DNA of 6,051 bases from Frankiaceae bacterium (GTDB lineage: Bacteria; Actinomycetota; Actinomycetes; Mycobacteriales; SCTD01). The stretch covers positions 1-6,051 of the forward strand of contig JAJAYV010000306.1 of assembly GCA_026786045.1 (NCBI GenBank). The letters are read 5' to 3'. This document shows, piece after piece, positions 1 through 5,720 of this stretch (position 1 is the stretch's first letter; every line of letters begins with the position of its first letter). The notes beneath the pieces are model-generated. The model was not told the origin of the DNA. It was given only the letters and a program-made list of their open reading frames with translations, and did no database searches. The translations under genes were made by a program, and so were the position numbers.

Positions 1-60
1 ATACGCTACCGGTTTTGTTTAGGGGGGGGGGGGGGGGGGTTTCCCACATCGTTTTTTGGT
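1..60. other. Low-complexity window edge with an 18-G homopolymer
   Basis: Positions 22-39 are 18 consecutive G. They are flanked by T-rich stretches (TTTTGTTT at 13-20, TTTTTT at 52-57) unlike the rest of this GC-rich but compositionally complex window. No reading frame here is credible. The pattern resembles poly-G readthrough or low-quality read ends at a contig terminus. A genuine G-tract is possible but less likely. Confidence 0.6.
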
Positions 61-79
61 GTTGGGTGCGGGGTTGTGC

Positions 80-106
80 GCGCGGGGCGCGCGGGGCCCG
101 GGCCCC
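80..106. repeat. Tandem 9-bp repeat running into a 14-bp GC palindrome
   Basis: GCGCGGGGC occurs twice in direct tandem (80-88 and 89-97). The second copy runs into the perfect palindrome GGGGCCCGGGCCCC at 93-106. It adjoins the low-complexity window edge and may share its doubtful sequence quality. No function can be assigned. Confidence 0.5.
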
Positions 107-153
107 ACCACGCACTTCCCGCGACCGCCGGCGCGGCCTGGGCAAGGGGAGCT

Positions 154-176
154 GGCCGGTCGCGCAGCGGCCGGTC
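154..176. repeat. Direct repeat GGCCGGTC, two copies
   Basis: GGCCGGTC occurs at 154-161 and 169-176, with starts 15 bases apart. The second copy overlaps the left arm of the palindrome at 173-189. Together they form a cluster of GGTC/GACC elements. It could be part of a multi-site protein-binding region, but short GC-rich repeats also arise by chance in this composition. Confidence 0.35.
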
Positions 177-189
177 AGGTCACCTGACC
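173..189. promoter_or_regulatory. Perfect 17-bp palindrome, candidate operator
   Basis: GGTCAGGT-C-ACCTGACC is a perfect inverted repeat with 8-bp arms and a single central base. The geometry suits a dimeric transcription factor such as a GntR- or TetR-type regulator better than an RNA hairpin, because the loop would be too small. It is followed on the plus strand by the only AT-richer patch nearby (ATTAACTT, 190-197), as operators next to a promoter often are. No gene start can be tied to it in the window, so its target is unknown. Confidence 0.4.
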
Positions 190-214
190 ATTAACTTGCT
201 CGCCTCCTCCACCG

Positions 215-258
215 ACGTCCCGGCAAGGGTCAGCCGAGGTCGTTCCCGGCCGGGACGT
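215..258 (-). terminator. Long GC-rich stem-loop, possible terminator of the solute-binding protein transcript
   Basis: ACGTCCCGGC at 215-224 and GCCGGGACGT at 249-258 are perfect 10-bp complementary arms separated by 24 bases. The structure lies about 140-190 bases past the stop codon of the minus-strand solute-binding protein gene. No U-tract follows on either strand. If it acts in termination it would be a stem-only type, as is common in high-GC actinomycetes. It could instead be a DNA-level binding site. Confidence 0.4.
244..255. repeat. 12-bp perfect palindrome within the stem-loop region
   Basis: TCCCGGCCGGGA is self-complementary with no loop. It overlaps the right arm of the inverted repeat 215-258, so the two pairings compete. 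In this composition it may be a chance occurrence. Confidence 0.3.
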
Positions 259-401
259 GCCCTCGTTCGCCGGCCCCTCGGTCGTTGCACCCGACACCCA
301 TGAGCCTTCCGCACATGCCGATGAGCGGACGGTCAATCGCTCGGCGTGCGTACGGCCCCGCGGTAGCGGCACGACCACACGCCCCTGACCGGCGTCGGCC
401 G

Positions 402-1898
402 TCAGGCGTCGATGCGCTGCCACGGGCCGGCGCTCCAGATCGGGCCGAAGTCCGGTACGGAGACCTCGTCCCAAGTGAGCATCGAGCCGTTGGCCGTCCA
501 CCGCGCGCTCCACGTCAGCGGCGCACAGGTGCCGTTGTCATACGTCGTGGTCGTCGTGAACGAGGCGGTGTTGTCCCCGACGGCGTACCAGCCCTCGCAG
601 GTCGTCGTCGTGCTCGTCGCGCGACCGGGGACGGCAGGCTGCTGCCGGTACTGCCAGGTGCCGGCCCGGAGCGTGTAGGTAAAAACGCCCGCGTTGAGGT
701 CGGCCTCCGGTTCGGACACCCCTTGGTCGAGGAGGTGCTGCCGCGTCAAGGTGAGGCGGTACACGCCCTGCGGGAGGGTGCCCGGGTCGCCCGGACCGGC
801 CAGGGCCGGGAGGTCCGGCGTTCGGTTCTGCTCCTCGCCCGGTCGGTAGGCGCAACCGGCCGGCAGCGAGACCGGAGGGCCCGGTACGGCGCCGGCGACC
901 AACCCCTCGACTCGCCTGAGCACGGCGGCGGTGCGCGCGTCAGCGCGGAGCGCGGCGTACACGGGTTGGGCGGCCGACCGGAGCGCGGCAAGCTGGTCCG
1001 GGGTGGCGGTCGCGACCCGGGCGCCGAAGCGGCAGACCCGCTTGACCTGCTCGGCGTCGCGGTCCTGCGCGTGCGCCGTCGACCAGGAGGACGCGTCCTG
1101 CCCGGCCTGCACCAGCCAGCCCCGCTGCTGCTCGGTGAGCCCGCCCAGCCGCTCCGTGTTCGCGAAGATCGCGAGCGAGCGCGGCCAGAGCGCGGCGTTC
1201 GACGTGACGTATGGCATCGGGCCGTACTGGCCGTTGATGGCGTAGGTCCACCACATGGTCTCGACGGCGTCGACGCCGTCGAGCCGACCCGGCGATCCCC
1301 TGCCCGCCTTTGGCACGGCGCCGAGGGCACGTAGGCCGCTCTCCTGCGCTCCGGAGGCGGCCGTGCGAAAGACGAGGCCGGCGAAGTCGGCCGGGGTCAG
1401 CAGGGGCCGCGCGGCGGCCGCGGGCATGCGGAGCTGGTCGGCGGCCAGGGCCAGCCCGGTCACGCCGAGCGGCGCCAGCTCGGCGAGCAGTTCGCCGGCG
1501 AGGGGATCACCGACCACCGCCGACTGAGCTGCGTACGAGCCGACGAGGAACGGGGCGTGCAGCGGCCGGAACGCGTCGACGCCCACCAGGTCCATCACGC
1601 GGGTGCCTGCCCAGCCGAGGTCGGCCTGCCCCGCACCGACGGCTCGGACCACCCCGACCTCGTCGTAGCCGCCGCCCCACGAGGACTGCACGTCGACCCG
1701 CACCCGACCGTCGGACAGCTCGCGCACCCGCTCCACGAAGCGCGTGACGGCCGGAGCGCCGTCGAGGCTTTCGTCGTTGTTCGCCAGCACCAGCACGGTG
1801 GGCGGCCCCGACCCCCCGGAGCGGTCGGCGCTGGCGCTGGTGCAGGACGCACACAGCGCGCACGCCGCGAGCACCAGGACGACCCGTTGCCACCTCAT
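402..1898 (-). CDS. DctP-like (TRAP-type) solute-binding protein with C-terminal beta-rich domain
   Basis: This is a 498-residue exported protein. Residues 1-19 are a short export signal (R2, R5, then VVLVLAA). Cysteines at 13, 16 and 19 suggest a lipoprotein, but none gives a textbook lipobox: LAAC at 10-13 fits best but leaves a very short hydrophobic core. Residues 33-330 look like a DctP/TRAP solute receptor. Visible family features are FVERVRELSDGRVRVDV, a DLGWAG-type strand, PLHAPFLVGS, DFAGLVFR (R178 at the position of the carboxylate-binding Arg) and DGVDAVET. A Pro-rich linker (335-368) leads to an extra domain (about 370-498), rich in Thr, Trp and Tyr, with a likely C434-C458 disulfide. 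The family binds small organic acids outside the membrane. No TRAP membrane subunits (DctQ/DctM) are in view and a two-component cluster lies directly upstream, so a sensory role is plausible but inferred. The ATG start is set by a strong GGAGGGA site. Confidence 0.85.
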   Translation of the reverse strand: MRWQRVVLVLAACALCASCTSASADRSGGSGPPTVLVLANNDESLDGAPAVTRFVERVRELSDGRVRVDVQSSWGGGYDEVGVVRAVGAGQADLGWAGTRVMDLVGVDAFRPLHAPFLVGSYAAQSAVVGDPLAGELLAELAPLGVTGLALAADQLRMPAAAARPLLTPADFAGLVFRTAASGAQESGLRALGAVPKAGRGSPGRLDGVDAVETMWWTYAINGQYGPMPYVTSNAALWPRSLAIFANTERLGGLTEQQRGWLVQAGQDASSWSTAHAQDRDAEQVKRVCRFGARVATATPDQLAALRSAAQPVYAALRADARTAAVLRRVEGLVAGAVPGPPVSLPAGCAYRPGEEQNRTPDLPALAGPGDPGTLPQGVYRLTLTRQHLLDQGVSEPEADLNAGVFTYTLRAGTWQYRQQPAVPGRATSTTTTCEGWYAVGDNTASFTTTTTYDNGTCAPLTWSARWTANGSMLTWDEVSVPDFGPIWSAGPWQRIDA

Positions 1899-1905
1899 GT
1901 GCTGC

Positions 1906-1912
1906 TCCCTCC
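1906..1912 (-). promoter_or_regulatory. Strong Shine-Dalgarno site of the solute-binding protein gene
   Basis: Read on the minus strand this is GGAGGGA, 7 bases before the ATG at 1898. It is the strongest ribosome binding site in the window and fixes the start of the solute-binding protein. The kinase genes have weak or moderate sites, so this gene may be translated independently and at a higher level. Confidence 0.75.
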
Positions 1913-1952
1913 AGCTCGTGTGAGCCCACCGTCGCCCTCGGGCGGGGGCCGC

Positions 1953-1974
1953 GCATCAGGGCGGGCCCCGATGC
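1953..1974 (-). terminator. Intergenic 9-bp hairpin between response regulator and solute-binding protein gene
   Basis: On the minus-strand RNA, GCATCGGGG pairs with CCCTGATGC around a CCCG tetraloop (nine pairs, one G-U). It starts 3 bases after the response regulator stop codon. On the plus strand the G-U pair becomes an A-C mismatch, so the structure is better in the direction of transcription. No U-run follows. It could be a terminator or partial terminator, or an mRNA processing or stability element that sets a different expression level for the solute-binding protein than for the regulators. Confidence 0.5.
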
Positions 1975-1977
1975 CTG

Positions 1978-2634
1978 TCAACTCGACCCGTCCAGGCGCA
2001 GGTGGGCCAGAACCGCGAGCACTCTGCGGTGGCCGTCGCCCTCGTCCAGCAGGCCGAGCTTGCTGAACACGTGGCCCACGTGCGACTCCACCGTCTTCGG
2101 GCTGAGCGAGAGCAGCCGGCAGATGGCGCCGTTGGTGTGCCCCTCGGCCATCAGCGCGAGCACCTCGCGCTCACGCGCGGTCAAGGCGTCGATGGGGTTG
2201 TGTGCACGGGCGCGGTTGAGCAGCCGACGCACGATGGCCGGGTCGACGACGCACTCCCCGGACACCACCCGGTGCAGCGCGTCCGACAGGGTGCTAGCGC
2301 GAGCGACCTCGTCCTTCATGAGGTACCCGACGCCGGTTGTGCCGTCCTGGAGTAGGCGCATCGCGTATGAGGCGTCCAGGTACTGCGAGAGCAGTAGGAC
2401 AGCCACGCCGGGGTGCTGCTGCCGAATCATGCGCGCGGCGACCAGGCCCTCGTCGGTGTGCGTCGGCGGCATCCGGATGTCGACGACGACGGCGTCAGGG
2501 CGGGTGGCCCGGACCAGGGCCAGCAGCTGCCCCGCGTCGCCGGCCTCGCCCACGATGTTGATGCCGGACTCCTGCAGCAGCCTGCTCACCCCGGACCGGA
2601 TGAGGGCCGTGTCGTCGGCGATCAGGACGCGCAT
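1978..2634 (-). CDS. NarL/LuxR-family two-component response regulator
   Basis: This 218-residue protein has the usual length and order of the family. The N-terminal receiver domain (about 1-120) has the acidic pair D7-D8, phospho-acceptor D52 in VVVDIRMPP, switch residue S83 in LLLSQY and conserved K107 in YLMKDE. A linker leads to a LuxR-type helix-turn-helix (about 150-195): LTAREREVLALMAEGHTNGAI, then LSLSPKTVESHVGHVFSKLGL. All activation residues are intact, so it should be a phosphorylation-dependent DNA-binding regulator. Its ATG lies 13 bases inside the end of HK2, with GAGG 5 bases upstream (2643-2640), indicating translational coupling. Its likely phosphodonor is HK2, which keeps the phospho-acceptor His. 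Targets are not identifiable; the downstream solute-binding protein gene and the operon itself are natural candidates. Confidence 0.95.
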   Translation of the reverse strand: MRVLIADDTALIRSGVSRLLQESGINIVGEAGDAGQLLALVRATRPDAVVVDIRMPPTHTDEGLVAARMIRQQHPGVAVLLLSQYLDASYAMRLLQDGTTGVGYLMKDEVARASTLSDALHRVVSGECVVDPAIVRRLLNRARAHNPIDALTAREREVLALMAEGHTNGAICRLLSLSPKTVESHVGHVFSKLGLLDEGDGHRRVLAVLAHLRLDGSS

Positions 2635-4355
2635 GGCAGCCTCAGGCGCACGACCGTGCTGTCGGAGCGCCGCTCGACGTCGAGGACCCCGGACAGAGCC
2701 CGCACCTGGTCGTCGAGTGCACGTACGGCCGCCGTCCGGTCGCAGGCGGAGTCGTCGAGCAGCTCCAGGTGCAGGGCCCCGGCGCGCTCCTCACCGAAGA
2801 TGCGCAGCGTGCCGGCCTGGCCGGAGCGGGCGTCCTGTGCGGCCGCCGCCACCACGAGGTACGCCGTCGTCTCCACGGTCCGGCTGTACCGCCCCTGCGG
2901 GACGCTGCGCAGCTGGATCGCGAGGTCGACCGAGGACTCGGCGACGTCGAGGAGCGCCGCGGCCAGGCCGCCGTCCGACAGCACCGCCGGGTAGATGCCG
3001 CGCGCGACCCGACGCAGCTCGTCGACGGCAAGCCTGGTGAGCAGGGCCGCCCGCTCGGCGAGCTGCACGGCCCGTACGTCCTGGGACTGCACGCTGAGCA
3101 TGCGGACGAGCAGCGCGAGCGAGACAAGGCGCTGCTGGGCGCCGTCGTGCAGGTTTCGCTCGAGGCGGCGCCGCTCGAGCTCGGCCCGCTCCACGATGCG
3201 GACACTCGAGCTCCGCAGCTCGTCCAGCTCGGCCAGGTTCGCGGCCCGGAGCTGCTCGTTCGCCAGCGCCAGTGTGAGTGCCGCACCGAGTGTGCGGTCG
3301 AGCGACGCCCCGTCCAGGCCTGGGGCGTGCACCAGCGCCGCGACGGGTTGGCCCTGCCGGGCGACGAGCGTGGTCCGTCGTCCCTCGCGGTTGCGCGGCG
3401 GGGTCGCCGGGTGACCGGCAGGGTCGACGTACGCCTCGCGGCCGGGAGCCCAGTACAGGACCTCCAGCGCCGGGTCACGCAGCGCCCGCCGAAGCACCTG
3501 CGCCAGCGACCCCGGCGGCGGCGAGGAGCGCACGGCTCCAGCCAGACGCCGCAGGCGGACACCCAGCCACCACTGCCGCACCGGCGCCCGCAGCTCGCTG
3601 AGCGCCCAGCCGGTCGCGCCCAGCTGGGCGAGCACGAACAGCAGGACGTACGCCGGGGAGTCGGCCCGCTCGCGGACCACGAGCCGGAGGACAGCCGCCC
3701 CCGCGGTGCCCGACAGCAGGGCGGCCGTGCAGAGCAGGGTGGCGACCCCCTCCCTCGCGACGCGGCCGCCGGAGGGGCGGCCGGCGCGGCAGCAGCTCAG
3801 ACACACGGCAGCCACGGCGCCGCCGGCCACCAGGACCGTTCCCGCGACCTGGAGGGCCCGACCGGCGCCCTGCCACGGAGCGACCAGGAACGGGTTGTGG
3901 TCGCAGGTCCGCCAGCACCTCGGGTCGAGGAACGGGTCGACCAGCACGAGCTCGGCGCCTGCCGCCGTGAGGGCACCCAGCAGCACGAGTCGGACGATCG
4001 ACCGCGCCCTGGGCTTGCTCGGTCCGGCCGGCAGCACCGCGACGACGGCCAGCGCGGCGACGACGGGTGGGGCGGCCTGGGCGAGCGTGCGCAGCTCCAG
4101 CGGAGCCAGCGACCACCCCGCCAGCTCGGGTACCGGCCACGTGAGGGCCAGCACGGCGAGCACCGCGAAACGGCCACGGGCGGGCGCCAGCATCGGCGGT
4201 AGGAACAGGGCGACCGTCGCGACGGCCAGCAGCACGAGCAACACCTGCCGGTCGCCGACGTACGTCGTCAGCGGCAGGTGCGCCGTCGCCCTGGCCGTGA
4301 CCGCGAGCAGGACGAGCGCGAGCAGTGGTACCGCCAGACGCCCGGCCGTCAGCAC
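2622..4355 (-). CDS. Membrane histidine kinase HK2: phospho-acceptor His intact, ATP-binding domain degenerate
   Basis: A 577-residue protein from the GTG at 4355, which overlaps the HK1 stop by 7 bases. The same frame stays open upstream to 4766, but that extension is Arg/Gly/Pro-rich shadow of HK1. The N-terminal half has about eight hydrophobic segments (roughly 3-20, 37-54, 62-77, 90-109, 120-140, 165-190, 203-223, 233-253) and a CWRTCDHNPFL loop (C147, C151). Residues about 285-355 resemble a degenerate GAF-like region, followed by a coiled coil (355-400). The HisKA_3 motif ERRRLERNLHDGAQQ contains H403 and is canonical. The catalytic domain is not: the N box reads VVAAAAQDARSG (expected E, N, K and H replaced by A504, D508, S511 and G512), G1 is DDSACD without its glycines, and G2 lacks both glycines. 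ATP binding is unlikely, so it probably needs another kinase to phosphorylate H403. No good Shine-Dalgarno site is visible, so translation probably depends on coupling to HK1. Confidence 0.9.
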   Translation of the reverse strand: MLTAGRLAVPLLALVLLAVTARATAHLPLTTYVGDRQVLLVLLAVATVALFLPPMLAPARGRFAVLAVLALTWPVPELAGWSLAPLELRTLAQAAPPVVAALAVVAVLPAGPSKPRARSIVRLVLLGALTAAGAELVLVDPFLDPRCWRTCDHNPFLVAPWQGAGRALQVAGTVLVAGGAVAAVCLSCCRAGRPSGGRVAREGVATLLCTAALLSGTAGAAVLRLVVRERADSPAYVLLFVLAQLGATGWALSELRAPVRQWWLGVRLRRLAGAVRSSPPPGSLAQVLRRALRDPALEVLYWAPGREAYVDPAGHPATPPRNREGRRTTLVARQGQPVAALVHAPGLDGASLDRTLGAALTLALANEQLRAANLAELDELRSSSVRIVERAELERRRLERNLHDGAQQRLVSLALLVRMLSVQSQDVRAVQLAERAALLTRLAVDELRRVARGIYPAVLSDGGLAAALLDVAESSVDLAIQLRSVPQGRYSRTVETTAYLVVAAAAQDARSGQAGTLRIFGEERAGALHLELLDDSACDRTAAVRALDDQVRALSGVLDVERRSDSTVVRLRLPCAS

Positions 4356-5719
4356 GACGGCAGCCGGATCTGCACCAGGGTCCCGGCACCCGGGGACGAC
4401 GTCACGTCGACCTGCCCGCCGAGGGCGCTGAGCCGGTCGGCCAGTCCCGCCAGGCCGCCACCGGCTCGGACTGCGGCGCCGCCCGCGCCGTCGTCGCGGA
4501 CGCGTGCGACGACGGTGCCGGACTCGACCGTGAGGTCGATGCCCGCGGACGACGCCTGAGCGTGCTTGGCGACGTTGGCCAGCGCCTCGGCGCAGGCGTA
4601 CCAGACCGCCGCCTCCACGTCCGGTGCCAGCCGCACGTCCGGCACATGGACAGCTGTCGGGACCGGCGAGCGGGCCGCGAGCTCGGCCAGGGCCGGCGCC
4701 AGCCCGGCCTGGGCGAGTACGCGCGGATGAAGCCCCCCGGCGAGCATCTGCAGGTCGTCCAGGCATAGGGCGACCTGCTCGAGGCAGGACGCCGCCGGCG
4801 CGCTCTTGCCGCCGCCAGGCCCAGCGCCGCCGACCCCGACTGGTAGGAGGCTGCTTCGTGCCTGCTCCCGGTTCAGCTCGCGCAGCGTGTCCGCCAGCTC
4901 GTCCAGGTAGCGCACTGCGCCGTCCGCCAGTGCCCCCTCCAACCGCCGGCGCTCGACGACGACCGCGTCGACCAACCGCCGGCGTGAGGCCCGTACCTCC
5001 TCGACCTTGGCCGCCAGTTCGTCCTGCAGCACGGCGTGCGTCTCCAGGAGCTCAGCGGCGGCCAGGAGCGGTGCCCGTTCGGCCGGGCCGTCGCGCGAGA
5101 CTGCCGCGCGGCGAAGACCGGCTGCCGTCTCCGCCGAGGTCCCCTCAGACAGCTCGATCACCGCGTCGGTCTCGTGACCCGAGACCGTGAGCAGGACCCC
5201 GGTGAGCAAGGCGAGACCGGCCGCAAGCACCAGACCCGAGTACAGCGCCGCGAGCGCGGCCGCCGCCTCCCCGCCAACGCCGAGCAGCCGCGCGGCGCCT
5301 GGCAGGGCCAACGACAGCGCGACCAGCGCCAGGGCCGGTCCGGCCGTGACCGTTGACCCGCCATGCAGACGGGCCCTGGGCAGCCGTCGTGCGGCTTCGA
5401 CGGCGACCACCGCCCCGACCATCAGCATCCACTCCGGGGAGCGGCCCAGGGGGACGATCAGCGCGCCCGCCCAGGCGAGGACGAGGGCCGCACGGGCCTG
5501 CCGCGTGAGGCTCCGACGTCCCGGCAGGGCAAGGGCGATGTGCAGCACGAGCGGGCGGTGCACGAGCAGCAGCGCCGGGACCAGGGGGGCGGCGAGCCAG
5601 GCGACCCCGGCCGCAGCGGCCAGCAGCGCGTTGCGGCGCGACCGCCTGGCCTCCGCGGCCGCGAGCACCAGCAAGACCACCCCGGCGAGGACGTCGAGGA
5701 CGCTGAGCAGATTCCTCAC
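4349..5719 (-). CDS. Membrane histidine kinase HK1: ATP-binding domain intact, phospho-acceptor His replaced by Ala
   Basis: A 456-residue protein from the GTG at 5719, one base after the upstream receiver stop, with GGAG at 5729-5726. The frame stays open upstream to 6049, but that part is shadow of the receiver gene. About six hydrophobic segments span residues 5-180, then a cytoplasmic coiled coil (about 219-262). The dimerisation motif reads ERRRLEGALADGAVR, where relatives have ERRRLERDLHDGAQQ. The expected His is A265 (GCG at 4927-4925). A Gly/Pro/Ala-rich stretch (about 291-310) interrupts the helical hairpin before the conserved LAGGLHPRVLAQAGLAPAL. The catalytic domain is complete: N box CAEALANVAKHA (E378, N382, K385, H386), G1 RDDGAGGA (D409-G414), G2 GGGLAGLADRL (420-430). 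It should bind ATP but cannot autophosphorylate at the normal site. The obvious substrate is H403 of HK2, whose gene follows at once; this is inference. Confidence 0.9.
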   Translation of the reverse strand: MRNLLSVLDVLAGVVLLVLAAAEARRSRRNALLAAAAGVAWLAAPLVPALLLVHRPLVLHIALALPGRRSLTRQARAALVLAWAGALIVPLGRSPEWMLMVGAVVAVEAARRLPRARLHGGSTVTAGPALALVALSLALPGAARLLGVGGEAAAALAALYSGLVLAAGLALLTGVLLTVSGHETDAVIELSEGTSAETAAGLRRAAVSRDGPAERAPLLAAAELLETHAVLQDELAAKVEEVRASRRRLVDAVVVERRRLEGALADGAVRYLDELADTLRELNREQARSSLLPVGVGGAGPGGGKSAPAASCLEQVALCLDDLQMLAGGLHPRVLAQAGLAPALAELAARSPVPTAVHVPDVRLAPDVEAAVWYACAEALANVAKHAQASSAGIDLTVESGTVVARVRDDGAGGAAVRAGGGLAGLADRLSALGGQVDVTSSPGAGTLVQIRLPSC

Positions 5720-5720
5720 G

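Larger units (their letters stand above)
107..401. other. Non-coding stretch downstream of the solute-binding protein gene
   Basis: No open frame in this stretch has a plausible start, ribosome binding site and protein-like composition. The open frames that cross it are Arg/Pro-rich or read antisense into the solute-binding protein gene. It holds the 3' flank of that minus-strand gene and several inverted repeats, listed separately (173-189, 215-258, 244-255). No tRNA or other RNA gene was recognised by eye. Confidence 0.6.

Noticed and set aside
285..1334. Long plus-strand open frame of 349 codons
   Set aside because: It lies antisense to the solute-binding protein gene, is Arg/Pro/Gly-rich with no recognisable domain, and has no convincing ribosome site. 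It is a shadow of GC-rich coding sequence.
402..1898. A complete TRAP transporter operon
   Set aside because: Only the solute-binding protein is present; no DctQ- or DctM-like membrane proteins are encoded in the window. The hydrophobic proteins upstream are kinases.
1953..1981. TTGACA on the minus strand at 1981-1976 as a -35 box for the solute-binding protein gene
   Set aside because: The hexamer matches the consensus but overlaps the regulator stop codon. At 16-18 bases spacing only GC-rich hexamers such as TGATGC follow, with no -10 match. The hairpin explains this sequence better.
2769..4202. Long plus-strand open frame of 477 codons
   Set aside because: It is fully antisense to HK2, rich in Arg, Gln and Gly, and lacks family motifs. 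The minus-strand frame contains the kinase motifs and membrane segments.
4356..4766. N-terminal extension of HK2 by 137 codons
   Set aside because: The frame is open, but the residues are Arg/Gly/Pro-rich and read through the HK1 catalytic domain in another frame. Membrane-like sequence begins right at the GTG at 4355.
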